Below are positions 16,907-25,657 of a DNA stretch of 64,000 nt, piece by piece. The stretch is from contig DASYUT010000108.1 of the NCBI GenBank assembly GCA_036000965.1, positions 1 through 64,000 on the forward strand. Reading direction: 5' to 3'. The notes under the pieces were generated by a model. The model saw only the letters and a program-made list of their open reading frames with translations. It was not told the origin of the DNA and did not search any database. Within the stretch, counting starts at the first letter, position 1; each line of letters starts with the position of its first letter. The position numbers and the translations under genes were made by a program. The stretch comes from Actinomycetes bacterium (GTDB lineage Bacteria; Actinomycetota; CALGFH01).

Positions 16907-18880
16907 GTGAGCAGTACGGAGAGCAAGCCTGCCCTGCGGCCGGTGCCGCCAGCACCCGAGGAGCCGAGGCGGTACGAGTCGCTGGGCTACCGGGCCAAGC
17001 GGGTCCTGCTCGGCCCGCCGTTCAAGACCGCCCAGCTCGCCCACGAGCGCATCAGCAAGCGGGTGGCCCTGGCGGTGTTCTCCTCCGACCCGATCTCCTC
17101 GACCGCCTACGCCACCGAGGAGATGCTGATCGTGCTGACCGCCGCTGGCACGGCGGCGATCGGCCTGGCCCTGCCGCTGGCCGCCGGGGTCGTGGTGCTG
17201 CTGGGCATCCTGGTGCTGAGCTACCGGGAGGTGATCGCCGCCTACCCGCGGGGCGGCGGCGCCTACATGGTGACCCGGGACAACCTGGGCAACCTGTTCG
17301 CGGCGGTCTGCGGCGCCGCGCTGCTGATCGACTACGTCCTGACCGTGGCGGTGAGCGTCTCGGCCGGCACGGCCGCGCTCGCCTCGGCGATCGAGCCGCT
17401 GCGGCACTACCGGGTCGAGATCTCGGTGGCGTTCGTGCTGCTGCTGATGTGGGGCAACCTGCGCGGCATCCGCGAGTCCGGCCGGATCTTTGCGATCCCG
17501 ACCTACGTCTACATCGCCGCCCTGGGCGGCGTCATCCTGTACGGCGTGTTCAAGACCGTGCTCGGCGAGCTCGAGCCGATCGTCTACCAGCCCGACGAGG
17601 CCGCCCAGCTCGCCAACGCCGGGACGTCGCTGGCCGCGGTGTCGCTCTTCCTGCTCCTCCACGCCTACGCGGCCGGCACCACCGCGCTGACCGGGGTGGA
17701 GGCGATCGCCGACGGGGTCCCGGCGTTCCGCAAGCCGGAGGCCCGCAACGCCCAGAAGACCCTCACCGCGATGGCGTTCATCATGGGGTCCCTGTTCCTC
17801 GGGGTCACCTTCCTGGCCATCCGCCTGCGGGCCCTACCGTTCGAGGACGGCCATCCGACCCTGGTCGCCCAGATCACCCGGCAGGTGCTCGGCAGCGGAA
17901 CCGGCCAGCTGCTGTTCGTCTTCGTGCAGGTCGCCACGCTGTTCATCCTGGTCCTGGCGGCCAACACCGCGTTCAACGGCTTCCCGGTGCTGGCCTCGTT
18001 CGCCGCCGAGGACGCCCTGATGCCCCGCCAGCTCCGCAAGCGCGGCCACCGGCTGGTCTACTCCAACGGCATCATCATGCTCGCCGGGGGCGCGATCTTC
18101 CTGGTGGTCGCGTTCAAGGCCGACGTCCACGGGCTCATCCCGCTGTACGCCATCGGGGTGGTGACCTCGTTCACCCTGGCCCAGGCGGGCATGACCCTGC
18201 GCCACCTGAGGCGGCGGCAGCCGGGCTGGCGCAAGGGGCTGGCCATCAACGGGTTCGGCGCCGCGGTGACCCTGGTCGTCCTGGTCGTGATCACGGTGAC
18301 CAAGTTCACCCACGGCGCCTGGATGGTGGTGGTGGCCATCCCCGTGATCGTCTGGCTGCTGCGTCGCACCCAGCGGGCCTACGGCGCGGAGGTGGCCGAG
18401 CTGAAGGTCGAGGCGACCCATCGGCTGGCGCCGCCCAAGCCCCGCCACGAGGTCGTCGTGCTCGTCGAGGGCCTGGACCAGGCCGTGCTCGGCGCGCTGC
18501 AGTACGCCCGCCAGCTCAACCCCCTGCACATCACCGCGATGCACGTCGCCACCGACCCCGACCGGGCCCGCGAGCTCGGCAGGCTCTGGGCCAAGATCAG
18601 GATCCCGGTCCCGCTGGAGATCATCGACGCCCCCGAGCGGAACCTGCTGGCCAGCGCGCGGGAGGCCATCGGCGAGCTGGTCGGGCCCGACACCGAGGTC
18701 ACCATCGTGCTGCCCAAGCGCAGCTTCGCCGGGTTCTGGAAGCGCGTGCTGCACGACAACTCCTCGGCCGGGCTGTTCCGCGCCCTGGGCAGCATGGACG
18801 GGGTGAACGTGACGATCGTGCCGTTCCGGCTCGGCCGGCGTCCCCTCCTCCGCGCCGTCGCCGGCCCACCCCCCAGCTGA
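16907..18880 (+). CDS. APC-superfamily amino acid/potassium permease-like transporter
   Basis: A 657-residue transporter with about twelve spans between residues 50 and 480. It begins after a cytoplasmic N-terminus with the characteristic SDPISSTAYATEEML segment, and PRGGGAYMVTRDNLG follows. The last ~150 residues are soluble and resemble the universal-stress-like tail seen on many actinobacterial APC permeases. Substrate cannot be read from sequence; amino acids or potassium are both possible, and the adjacent KdpD-like kinase makes a potassium or c-di-AMP link worth considering. GTG 16907 follows CAGGAGG at 16891-16897. Confidence 0.85.
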   Translation: MSSTESKPALRPVPPAPEEPRRYESLGYRAKRVLLGPPFKTAQLAHERISKRVALAVFSSDPISSTAYATEEMLIVLTAAGTAAIGLALPLAAGVVVLLGILVLSYREVIAAYPRGGGAYMVTRDNLGNLFAAVCGAALLIDYVLTVAVSVSAGTAALASAIEPLRHYRVEISVAFVLLLMWGNLRGIRESGRIFAIPTYVYIAALGGVILYGVFKTVLGELEPIVYQPDEAAQLANAGTSLAAVSLFLLLHAYAAGTTALTGVEAIADGVPAFRKPEARNAQKTLTAMAFIMGSLFLGVTFLAIRLRALPFEDGHPTLVAQITRQVLGSGTGQLLFVFVQVATLFILVLAANTAFNGFPVLASFAAEDALMPRQLRKRGHRLVYSNGIIMLAGGAIFLVVAFKADVHGLIPLYAIGVVTSFTLAQAGMTLRHLRRRQPGWRKGLAINGFGAAVTLVVLVVITVTKFTHGAWMVVVAIPVIVWLLRRTQRAYGAEVAELKVEATHRLAPPKPRHEVVVLVEGLDQAVLGALQYARQLNPLHITAMHVATDPDRARELGRLWAKIRIPVPLEIIDAPERNLLASAREAIGELVGPDTEVTIVLPKRSFAGFWKRVLHDNSSAGLFRALGSMDGVNVTIVPFRLGRRPLLRAVAGPPPS

Positions 18881-18969
18881 GGCAGCGCCACCGCTGGGCT
18901 GGGCGGCCGGTGCTGCTCGCCGGCCCGTCCTCCAGCTGAGGCAGCGCCACCGCTGGGCTGGGCGGCCGG
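18873..18969. repeat. 38-bp direct repeat with hairpin between convergent genes
   Basis: Copies at 18873-18910 and 18932-18969 are identical, and neighbouring bases are similar too (period 59). Each holds the hairpin CAGCG-CCAC-CGCTG, and the first includes the permease TGA. The element lies between the convergent permease and ppa genes, so it may act as a doubled bidirectional terminator, although no U-run follows. Confidence 0.8.
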
Positions 18970-18973
18970 CGGG

Positions 18974-19465
18974 TCAGCGCTGCTCGCCGGCCCGCGCGAT
19001 CGCGTCCCGGATCTCCTTGCGGGCGGCATCCACGCCCTCGAAGCCGGCCGTGGACGACGACTTCCCCGGTTCGAGGTCCTTGTAGACGTTGAAGAAGTGC
19101 TCGATCTCGTTGAGCAGGTGCCTGGGGAGGTTGCCGAGCTCGCGGACCTGCTCGTACTCCGGGTCGCCGGCGACGACGCTGATGATCTTCGCGTCGGGGC
19201 CCTTCTCGTCCTCCATCCAGAACACGCCGATCGGCCGCACCGTGACGTGGCAGCCGGGGAAGGTCGGCTCGGAGATCAGGACCAGCACGTCGAGCGGGTC
19301 GCCGTCCTCGGCCAGGGTGTCGGGCACGAAGCCGTAGTCGGCCGGGTACATGGTGGCGGTGAACAGCCGGCGGTCCAGCCGCATGACGTGCCGCTCGTGG
19401 TCGAACTCGTACTTGTTGCGGCTCCCCTTGGGGATCTCGACCACGACCTCGATCGCGTCGTCCAT
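18974..19465 (-). CDS. ppa: Inorganic pyrophosphatase (family I)
   Basis: Hydrolyses pyrophosphate released by biosynthesis. The 163-residue protein has the family signature around DYGFVPDTLAEDGDPLDVLV with the metal-binding aspartates, and KGSRNKYEFD near the N-terminus. ATG 19465 is chosen over upstream codons because GGAGG lies six bases ahead and it then matches family length. It faces relA across a 307-base divergent region. Confidence 0.95.
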   Translation of the reverse strand: MDDAIEVVVEIPKGSRNKYEFDHERHVMRLDRRLFTATMYPADYGFVPDTLAEDGDPLDVLVLISEPTFPGCHVTVRPIGVFWMEDEKGPDAKIISVVAGDPEYEQVRELGNLPRHLLNEIEHFFNVYKDLEPGKSSSTAGFEGVDAARKEIRDAIARAGEQR

Positions 19466-19772
19466 GGCTGCCTCCTGCGTCACCGGGCTCCGGGCCATGA
19501 TGAACCGCGGGTCTCCCGTCCGGCATCTTGCCACCCGCACGTGGTGACGAGTTTACGAAAGGGTGGTGGTGACGAGTTTACGAAAGGGGTGAAGGAACGC
19601 GAAACCAGGGGTGAAGGAACGCGAAGCCGGGGGCTCGCCCCGCACCCCGGCAGGTGCCCGACCGGCTGGCCGGGGGACCTGCCGGGGAACTGGCGACACT
19701 CGGTGTACCGTGGTTTCCTAGGAGTGAACAGCGGCGGAGTGAACAGCGGCACGGTGAACGGGTGGGGCCCCG
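19466..19772. other. Divergent ppa/relA intergenic region with two tandem repeat families
   Basis: Contains a 23-bp exact direct repeat (19541-19563 and 19566-19588), then a 22-bp repeat (from 19586 and from 19608), then two GAGTGAACAGCGG copies near 19721-19750. They are stacked just upstream of relA. Candidate operator array or leader; no gene seen. Confidence 0.6.
19541..19631. repeat. Two adjoining direct-repeat pairs upstream of relA
   Basis: First pair: 23 bp containing GACGAGTTTACGAAAGGG, exact, separated by two bases. Second pair: ~22 bp containing GGTGAAGGAACGCGAA, period 22, which begins inside the end of the first. The AT-containing core stands out in this GC-rich DNA. Confidence 0.9.
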
Positions 19773-22121
19773 ATGGCGCAGCAGCACGGTCCGGTGAACG
19801 AAGGGCTGGCGATCGATCGCGAGCCCCACGGTATCACGGGCCTGCCTGGGCAGAACGGCGCCCCCGACACCACCGGGCTGGCCGCCGCGCTCACCCGCCC
19901 CTACGACACCGCGCCCCCGCCCGAGCCGGACATCGACTCGCTGCTGCGGCGCATGAAGCACCGCAACCCCCGGGCCGACCTGGCCCTGGTCCGGCGTGCG
20001 TTCGAGGTGGCCAGGCAGAAGCACGACGGGCAGGTTCGCGACTCGGGCGAGCCCTTCATCGCCCACCCCTTCGGGGTGGCCAACATCGTGGCCGACCTCG
20101 GCCTGGACGCCACCAGCGTGATCGCCGCGCTGCTCCACGACACCGTGGAGGACACCTCGATGACCCTGGAGGAGGTCGAGGCGCTGTTCGGGCCGGACGT
20201 GGCCAGGATCACCGACGGGCTCACCAAGCTCGAGCGGATGGACTTCGAGACCAGGGAGGCGGCTCAGGCCGAGACCATCCGCAAGATGGTCATCGCCATG
20301 GCCCGTGACATCCGGGTGCTGCTCATCAAGCTCGCCGACCGCCTGCACAACATGCGCGACCTGGGCTACACCTCCCGGGAGAAGCAGGAGCGCAAGGCGC
20401 GCGAGACCCTCGACATCTACGCGCCGCTGGCCAACCGGCTCGGCATCCACCAGGTCAAGTGGGAGCTCGAGGACCTCGCCTTCGCGACCCTGTACCCCAA
20501 GCGGTACGAGGAGATCGTGCGCATGACCGCCGAGCGCCAGCCGGCCCGCGAGACCTACCTGGCCGACGTCATCGAGCAGGTGACCGCCCAGCTCAAGGCG
20601 GTCAGGGTGCGGGCCGAGGTGACCGGCCGGCCCAAGCACTACTACTCGATCTACGAGAAGATGGTGCTGCGGGGCAAGGAGTTCTCCGACATCTTCGACC
20701 TCGTCGGCGTCCGGGTCCTGGTCGAGTCGATCAAGGACTGCTACGCGGCCCTCGGCCAGATCCACGCGCTCTGGAAGCCGGTGCCCGGACGCTTCAAGGA
20801 CTACATCGCGATGCCGAAGTTCAACCTCTACCAGTCGTTGCACACCACGGTGGTAGGGCCGGGCGGCAAGCCGCTCGAGGTGCAGATCCGGACCAAGGCG
20901 ATGCACCGGACGGGCGAGTACGGCATCGCGGCCCACTGGCGCTACAAGGACAAGGGCAGGGACGGCAAGGGCGCCACCGACGACATGGGCTGGCTGCGGC
21001 AGCTCATCGACTGGCAGCGGGAGCTGTCGGACCCCAAGGACTTCATCGAGAACCTGAAGACCGACCTGTACGTCGACGAGGTCTTCGTGTTCACCCCCAA
21101 GGGCGACGTGATCCAGCTCCCGGCCGGCGCGACCCCGATCGACTTCGCCTACGCGGTGCACACCGAGGTCGGGCACCGGTGCGTGGGCGCCCGGGTCAAC
21201 AAGCGGCTGGTGCCGCTCGAGTACGCCCTGCAGAACGGCGACACGGTCGAGATCTTCACCTCCAAGGCCCAGGACGCCGGGCCGTCGCGGGACTGGCTGT
21301 CGATCGTGAAGACGCCCCGGGCCCGCAACAAGATCCGCCAGTGGTTCTCCAAGGAGCGGCGCGAGGACGCCATCGAGGCGGGCAAGGAGGCCCTGGTCCG
21401 GTCGTTGCGCAAGGCGGGCCTGCCGCTGCAGAAGCTGACCCAGGGGGGCAGCCTGGCCGCGCTCGCCTCGGAGATGCGCTTCGCGAGCCTGGACGCCTTC
21501 TACGCCGCGGTCGGGTCGGGGCAGACCTCGGCAGCCTCCGTGGTCACCCGGCTCCAGGCCGACCTCGGCGTCGACGAGCAGGAGGACGACGATGACTTCA
21601 CCCTGGAGCGGGCGGTCCGCCCGGCCCGGCCCCTGCCCGCCAGCCGGGGCGTGGTGGTCAAGGGCGTGGACGACGTCTGGGTGAAGCTGGCCCGCTGCTG
21701 CACGCCGGTGCCCCGGGACCCGATCATCGGCTTCGTGACCCGCGGCCACGGGGTCAGCGTGCACCGGGCCGACTGCCCCAACGCCGACGACCTGCGGCGC
21801 GACTCGGCCCGCCTGCTCGAGGTCGAGTGGGACACCTCCGGGCCGTCGGTGTTCGCGGTCACCATCCAGGTCGAGGCACTCGACCGGACCAAGCTGCTGC
21901 GCGACATCACCGAGGTGCTCTCCGACCACCACGTCAACATCGTGTCGGCCACGGTCGCGACCGGCCGCGACCGGGTCGCGACGCTGCGGTTCACCTTCGA
22001 GCTGGCCGAGATCTCCCACCTCGCCCACGTGCTGTCGACGGTGAAGAAGGTGGACGGCGTGTTCGACGCCTTCCGCGTGGTGCCCCACGGCCAGCACGCC
22101 CCCTCCCCGCCCGGGGGCTAG
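19773..22121 (+). CDS. relA: Bifunctional (p)ppGpp synthetase/hydrolase
   Basis: A 782-residue Rel protein controlling the stringent response. Domains in order: HD hydrolase (about 90-250) with H122-D123 in LLHDTVEDT, so hydrolysis should be active; synthetase (about 280-400) with [15 protein letters not shown] and [16 protein letters not shown] (about 440-500, [21 protein letters not shown]); helical region; a conserved-cysteine segment with [11 protein letters not shown]; and C-terminal ACT/RRM (about 700-775). The first 50 residues are variable. It is the single long Rel typical of actinobacteria. dtd follows almost without gap. Confidence 0.97.
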   Translation: MAQQHGPVNEGLAIDREPHGITGLPGQNGAPDTTGLAAALTRPYDTAPPPEPDIDSLLRRMKHRNPRADLALVRRAFEVARQKHDGQVRDSGEPFIAHPFGVANIVADLGLDATSVIAALLHDTVEDTSMTLEEVEALFGPDVARITDGLTKLERMDFETREAAQAETIRKMVIAMARDIRVLLIKLADRLHNMRDLGYTSREKQERKARETLDIYAPLANRLGIHQVKWELEDLAFATLYPKRYEEIVRMTAERQPARETYLADVIEQVTAQLKAVRVRAEVTGRPKHYYSIYEKMVLRGKEFSDIFDLVGVRVLVESIKDCYAALGQIHALWKPVPGRFKDYIAMPKFNLYQSLHTTVVGPGGKPLEVQIRTKAMHRTGEYGIAAHWRYKDKGRDGKGATDDMGWLRQLIDWQRELSDPKDFIENLKTDLYVDEVFVFTPKGDVIQLPAGATPIDFAYAVHTEVGHRCVGARVNKRLVPLEYALQNGDTVEIFTSKAQDAGPSRDWLSIVKTPRARNKIRQWFSKERREDAIEAGKEALVRSLRKAGLPLQKLTQGGSLAALASEMRFASLDAFYAAVGSGQTSAASVVTRLQADLGVDEQEDDDDFTLERAVRPARPLPASRGVVVKGVDDVWVKLARCCTPVPRDPIIGFVTRGHGVSVHRADCPNADDLRRDSARLLEVEWDTSGPSVFAVTIQVEALDRTKLLRDITEVLSDHHVNIVSATVATGRDRVATLRFTFELAEISHLAHVLSTVKKVDGVFDAFRVVPHGQHAPSPPGG

Positions 22122-22124
22122 GCT
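22119..22124 (+). promoter_or_regulatory. -10 box overlapping the relA stop, before dtd
   Basis: TAGGCT begins with the relA stop codon and ends seven bases before GTG 22132, giving a possible leaderless dtd transcript separate from relA. Confidence 0.3.
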
Positions 22125-22131
22125 GCGCGCC

Positions 22132-22572
22132 GTGGTGTCCCGGGTCGACTGGGCCCGGGTGGTGGTCGGCGGCGAGGTGGCCGGGGAGATCGGCCCGGGC
22201 CTGCTGGTGCTGGTCGGGGTCGGCCACGACGACGGCCCGGCCGAGGCCGGCTGGCTGGCCGGGAAGGTCGCCGCGCTGCGCGTGTTCGACGACGAGGCGG
22301 GGCAGATGAACCGCTCGCTGACCGAGGCCGGCGGCGGGGCGCTCGTGGTCAGCCAGTTCACCCTCTACGGCGACGCCCGCAGGGGACGCCGCCCGTCGTA
22401 CGTGGCCGCCGCCCGGCCGGAGCAGGCCGCGCCGCTGGTCGACGCCGTGGCCGCCGCACTCGCCGGGTCCGGGGTGCCGGTCGCCCAGGGCCGCTTCGGG
22501 GCCCACATGCGGGTCGAGTCGGCCGGCGACGGCCCGGTAACGATCCTGCTCGACAGCGCCAGGCAGTTCTGA
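22132..22572 (+). CDS. dtd: D-aminoacyl-tRNA deacylase
   Basis: Dtd removes D-amino acids and glycine mischarged on tRNA. The two catalytic-pocket motifs are present: SQFTLYGD near residues 75-82 and GPVT near 138-141. About 146 residues, normal length. The start is uncertain. The frame reads L-R-A-V-V-S-R-V upstream, and E. coli Dtd begins M-I-A-L-I-Q-R-V. So a CTG at 22123, two bases after the relA stop, aligns with the family's first methionine. GTG 22132 is the first conventional start and fits a leaderless -10 box. Next to relA as in many actinobacteria. Confidence 0.92.
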   Translation: MVSRVDWARVVVGGEVAGEIGPGLLVLVGVGHDDGPAEAGWLAGKVAALRVFDDEAGQMNRSLTEAGGGALVVSQFTLYGDARRGRRPSYVAAARPEQAAPLVDAVAAALAGSGVPVAQGRFGAHMRVESAGDGPVTILLDSARQF

Positions 22573-22599
22573 CCCCCGGCCCGGCCGTGATCGGCCTCC

Positions 22600-22632
22600 C
22601 CGGCCTGCGGCAAGGTTCGTGCCGCAGGCCGG
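22600..22632 (+). terminator. Strong hairpin after dtd
   Basis: A perfect 13-bp stem (22600-22612 with 22620-22632) with a 7-base loop AGGTTCG, 28 bases after the dtd stop. No U-run follows, common for actinobacterial terminators. It separates relA-dtd from the methyltransferase. Confidence 0.6.
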
Positions 22633-22664
22633 TGCCGAGCACGTCGGCGGCGGGACCTGCGTGG

Positions 22665-22670
22665 TAGGGT
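22665..22670 (+). promoter_or_regulatory. -10 box for a leaderless methyltransferase mRNA
   Basis: TAGGGT ends seven bases before ATG 22678. No SD precedes the ATG, consistent with a leaderless transcript. Confidence 0.5.
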
Positions 22671-22677
22671 CGGCTCG

Positions 22678-23457
22678 ATGGCGACCGACGACCCTGGCGG
22701 CCTCACCGCCCACGCCCGCAAGAACCTGGCCGGCTGGGAGGCCCGGAGCGACGACTACCAGCAGGCCCACGGCGGCGCGCTGGACCGTGAACCGCTCGCC
22801 TGGGGCGTGTGGCGGGTTCCCGAGGCCGAGCTGCGGGTGCTCGGGGACGTGCACGGCCTCGACCTGCTCGAGCTCGGCTGCGGCGCCGCGCAGTGGTCGA
22901 TCGCGCTCGTGCCGCTCGGGGCGCGTCCCGTCGGCCTCGACCTGTCCGCCCGCCAGCTCGACCACGCCCGGCGCCGGCAGCGCGCGGCCGGGGTGCAGGT
23001 GCCGCTGGTCCGCGCCAGCGGCGAGCGGGTCCCCTTCGCCGACTCGAGCTTCGACGTGGTGTTCTGCGACCACGGCGCGATGAGCTTCGCGGACCCGGAG
23101 CGGACCGTGCCAGAGGCGGCCCGCGTGCTGCGGCCAGGCGGGCTGCTCGCCTTCGCCGCCTTCAGCCCCTGGCACGAGGTCTGCTACGACGACGAGGCGG
23201 ACCGGGTCGGCGCGGTGCTGCGGCACGACTACTTCGGCCTGGACCGCTACGAGGGCGACGACGAGGTCGTGTTCAACCGCACCTACGGCGACTGGGTCCG
23301 GCTGTTCGCCGCCAACGGCCTGGCCGTCGAGGACCTGATCGAGCCCCGCCCGGGCCCCGACGCGACCCTCACCTACCGCGACGCCGCCACCCGTGCCTGG
23401 GCCCGCCGCTTCCCCCTGGAGGCCATCTGGAAGGCCCGCCGGCTCGGGGTCAGGTGA
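22678..23457 (+). CDS. Class I SAM-dependent methyltransferase
   Basis: A 259-residue methyltransferase of the UbiE/Methyltransf_11 kind. Motif I is LLELGCGAAQWSIAL near residues 62-76. The acidic end of strand 2 is GLDLSARQLDHARRR, motif IV is FDVVFCDHGAMSF, and the post-IV segment is EAARVLRPGGLLAFAAF. Substrate unknown; small molecules are usual for this group. Its last eight bases overlap the end of the convergent isomerase gene. Leaderless start at ATG 22678. Confidence 0.85.
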   Translation: MATDDPGGLTAHARKNLAGWEARSDDYQQAHGGALDREPLAWGVWRVPEAELRVLGDVHGLDLLELGCGAAQWSIALVPLGARPVGLDLSARQLDHARRRQRAAGVQVPLVRASGERVPFADSSFDVVFCDHGAMSFADPERTVPEAARVLRPGGLLAFAAFSPWHEVCYDDEADRVGAVLRHDYFGLDRYEGDDEVVFNRTYGDWVRLFAANGLAVEDLIEPRPGPDATLTYRDAATRAWARRFPLEAIWKARRLGVR

Positions 23458-24247
23458 TCTGGACCGTCAGCTTCTCGATCCAGACCGACTCGGTCGGCTT
23501 GTCGTTGTTCACCGGGACCTTGGCGATCCGGTCGACCACCGACTGGCCCTCGATCACCTTGCCGAACACCGTGTAGTCGGGCGGCAGCTTGGGGTTGTCG
23601 GCGGTGGAGATGAAGAACTGGCTGCTGCCCGAGTTGGGCGTGCCGTTGTTGGCCATGGCGATGGTGTACTTCTTGTACGGGGCCTTGCCCTTGGGCAGCT
23701 CGTCCCGGATGCTGTACCCGGGCCCGCCCATCCCGGTGCCCTCCGGGTCGCCGCCCTGGATGACATGGAGGCCGCCCTGGCCAGGCACGATGCGGTGGAA
23801 CCAGGTCGAGTCGTAGAAGCCCCGCTGGGTCAGGAACACGAAGTTGAACGTGGTGATCGGCGCGGCCTTGGGGTCGAGCAGGGCCTTGAACTCCCCGCAC
23901 GAGGTCTGGAACACCGCCTCGTAGCGCTGGTTGGCCTGCGCCCTCGCCTTGGGCGCGCGGTTGAGCTTCTGGCGCTGCTTCCTGGGCGGGACCGTGCCGT
24001 CGCAGGCCACGGTGGCCGGGGCCGAGGGCGCGTCCGTCCGCGCGTCGGGGCCGGCCGCGCTGGCCGGCTTGGCGGCCGGGCGCGAGGTGAGCAGATAGCC
24101 GCCGACCCCGACCACGAGCAGGGCGATCACGCCGAGGGAGCCGTACAGCCACACGGCCCGGCGTCGCTGCGCCCGGCGGCGCTCGGCGTCCCGCCGCGCC
24201 TTCAGGCGCGCCAGCTCACGTCTGCGGGTCTGACTCGGACTCGGCAT
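23450..24247 (-). CDS. Membrane-anchored cyclophilin-type peptidyl-prolyl isomerase
   Basis: A 265-residue protein with a very basic cytoplasmic N-terminus, one span at about 31-54, a Pro/Ala-rich linker, and a cyclophilin domain (about 100-265). Family segments are FHRIVPGQGG, GGDPEGTGMGGPGYSI, SGSSQFFIS and YTVFGKVIEG. The topology puts the isomerase outside the membrane, where it would help exported proteins fold. ATG 24247 follows GGAGGAAG. A PPIase near relA is usual in actinobacteria. Confidence 0.9.
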   Translation of the reverse strand: MPSPSQTRRRELARLKARRDAERRRAQRRRAVWLYGSLGVIALLVVGVGGYLLTSRPAAKPASAAGPDARTDAPSAPATVACDGTVPPRKQRQKLNRAPKARAQANQRYEAVFQTSCGEFKALLDPKAAPITTFNFVFLTQRGFYDSTWFHRIVPGQGGLHVIQGGDPEGTGMGGPGYSIRDELPKGKAPYKKYTIAMANNGTPNSGSSQFFISTADNPKLPPDYTVFGKVIEGQSVVDRIAKVPVNNDKPTESVWIEKLTVQIT

Positions 24248-24670
24248 GCGGACTTCCTCCAGCGGTGACCAGCGGTGACGCAAAGACTGGTGGCGTGGCC
24301 GCGGCCACGCCGGCCAGCGGGCCACGACGTTCGCCGCGCGTCCTTGAGTCTAGTCGACGCCGCCACAGGGCGTGGACCCCAGACCCGCACAGGGCGTGGG
24401 GCCCCGCACAGGGCGTAGGGCCCAGCACAGGGCGTCGGCCCCACACAGCGTGTCGGGCACAAGATCCGCACAGGACGTGGGACCTCAAGACCCGCACAGG
24501 ACGTGGGACCCCAGACCCACACAGGACGTGGGACCCCAAGCTCCGCACAGGGCGTGGGGCCCCAGACCCGCAGGGTGTGGGGCCCGCGAAACCCAGCGGG
24601 CTGGTGCGGGTGGATCCGGTAGACTCGGCTCCGCCGCCCGCCAACCCCTACAGACCGAGACCGCTTCGCC
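24248..24670. other. Intergenic region holding a tandem repeat array and the hydrolase promoter
   Basis: 423 bases between the divergent isomerase and metallo-hydrolase genes. 24365-24590 is a repeat array described separately. TAGACT at 24620-24625 is a likely -10 box for the hydrolase gene (leader ~45 bases). No gene found; open frames here simply read through the repeats. Confidence 0.6.
24365..24590. repeat. Array of about ten imperfect 18-27-bp repeats
   Basis: The core CACAGG[G/A]CGT recurs near 24366, 24389, 24408, 24427, 24445, 24469, 24494, 24519, 24544 and in decayed form 24571, usually followed by GGGnCC and CCAGACCCG. Copies differ in sequence and spacing. There are no constant-length spacers, so it is not a CRISPR array. 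Confidence 0.85.
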
Positions 24671-25342
24671 ATGCTCGTCGCCGGATTCCCAGCCGGGACC
24701 TTCCAGACCAACTGCTACCTCGTTGCCGCCTCGGCGGGCGCCGAGGCGCTCGTCGTCGACCCCGGGCAGGATGCGCTGCCCGGGGTCGAGGAGGTGTGCG
24801 CCAGGCACCACCTGCAGCCGGTGGCCGTGCTCCTCACCCACGGCCACCTCGACCACGTCTGGTCGGTGGCCCCGCTGGCCGGGGCGCGCGGCATCCCGGC
24901 CTGGATCCACCCGGACGACCGGCACCTGCTCACCGACCCCCTGGCCGGCCTCGCCCCGGAGACGCGCGGCTTCTTCGCCGGGCTCCGGCTCGGGGAGCCC
25001 GACGACGTCCGCCCCCTGGCCGACGGCGACGTGCTCGAACTGGCCGGCCTCCGGGTCACCGTCGACCACACCCCCGGCCACACCCGGGGCCACGTCACCT
25101 TCCGCGCGGCTGACACCCTGTTCGCCGGCGACCTGGTCTTTGCCGGCTCGATCGGCCGCACCGACCTCCCCGGGGGCTCGATGACCCAGATGCTCGCCTC
25201 GCTCGCCGGCCGGTTCCTCACCCTGCCCGACGAGACCGTGGTGCTGCCCGGGCACGGGCCGCGGACCACGGTGGGGCGCGAGCGAGCCGCCAACCCGTTC
25301 CTGGCCGACCTCGTCCCCGGCCAACCCCACCGTCCCGTCTAA
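24671..25342 (+). CDS. Metallo-beta-lactamase-fold hydrolase (glyoxalase II-like)
   Basis: A 223-residue enzyme with the binuclear zinc motif THGHLDH (H57, H59, D61, H62), further ligand histidines in DHTPGHTRGHVTF and the late GHGPRTT, and aspartate in LFAGDLVF. Most similar in plan to short hydroxyacylglutathione-hydrolase-like proteins found between relA and hisS/aspS in actinobacteria. The natural substrate cannot be stated. hisS, which often follows, is absent from the window. Confidence 0.88.
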   Translation: MLVAGFPAGTFQTNCYLVAASAGAEALVVDPGQDALPGVEEVCARHHLQPVAVLLTHGHLDHVWSVAPLAGARGIPAWIHPDDRHLLTDPLAGLAPETRGFFAGLRLGEPDDVRPLADGDVLELAGLRVTVDHTPGHTRGHVTFRAADTLFAGDLVFAGSIGRTDLPGGSMTQMLASLAGRFLTLPDETVVLPGHGPRTTVGRERAANPFLADLVPGQPHRPV

Positions 25343-25657
25343 GGCCTGTCCGATGGATCCGCCGAGTACCCCGACCATGGCACCGGCGCGCTTGGAGGGC
25401 CGTGGGGGACCGGCCCGACCATGGCACCGGCGCTGTTGGGGGGCCGTGGCGGCGGGATCGGCCGACCATGGCACCGGCGCTCTTGGGGGGCCGTGGCGGG
25501 AGCGTGTCCTGGTGCACCCGCGGCTCCCCCGTCCCCATGGCACCGGCGCTGTTGGGGGGCCGTGGGGGGAGCGAGCTCCCCCCACATCGAATGAGGACTC
25601 CGGTCAGCTGAGCTGCCGGCAACATCTTTCAGACACCCGTGAGAAGGAGCCAGTCAC
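25343..25657. other. Intergenic region with four 31-bp repeats, upstream of aspS
   Basis: 315 bases with repeats at 25375-25565, then an AT-richer stretch with the aspS ribosome site AGAAGGAG. No protein gene recognised. Confidence 0.6.
25375..25565. repeat. Four dispersed copies of a 31-bp element beginning CCATGG
   Basis: Copies at 25375-25405, 25419-25449, 25466-25496 and 25535-25565 run from CCATGGCACCGGCGC to GGGCCGTGG. Copies 2 and 4 are identical, 1 and 3 differ at a few bases. Spacers are 13, 16 and 38 bases and unrelated in sequence. Confidence 0.92.

Noticed and set aside
19578-22361. 927-codon minus-strand open frame opposite relA
   Set aside because: Antisense of relA; no motif, and it runs through the intergenic repeats.
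24365-24590. CRISPR-like look of the repeat array
   Set aside because: Repeats are short, imperfect and nearly adjacent, without unique spacers of constant length, and no cas gene is present.
25375-25565. CRISPR or short mobile element made of four 31-bp units
   Set aside because: Spacers of 13, 16 and 38 bases are too irregular for CRISPR. No terminal inverted repeats or transposase.
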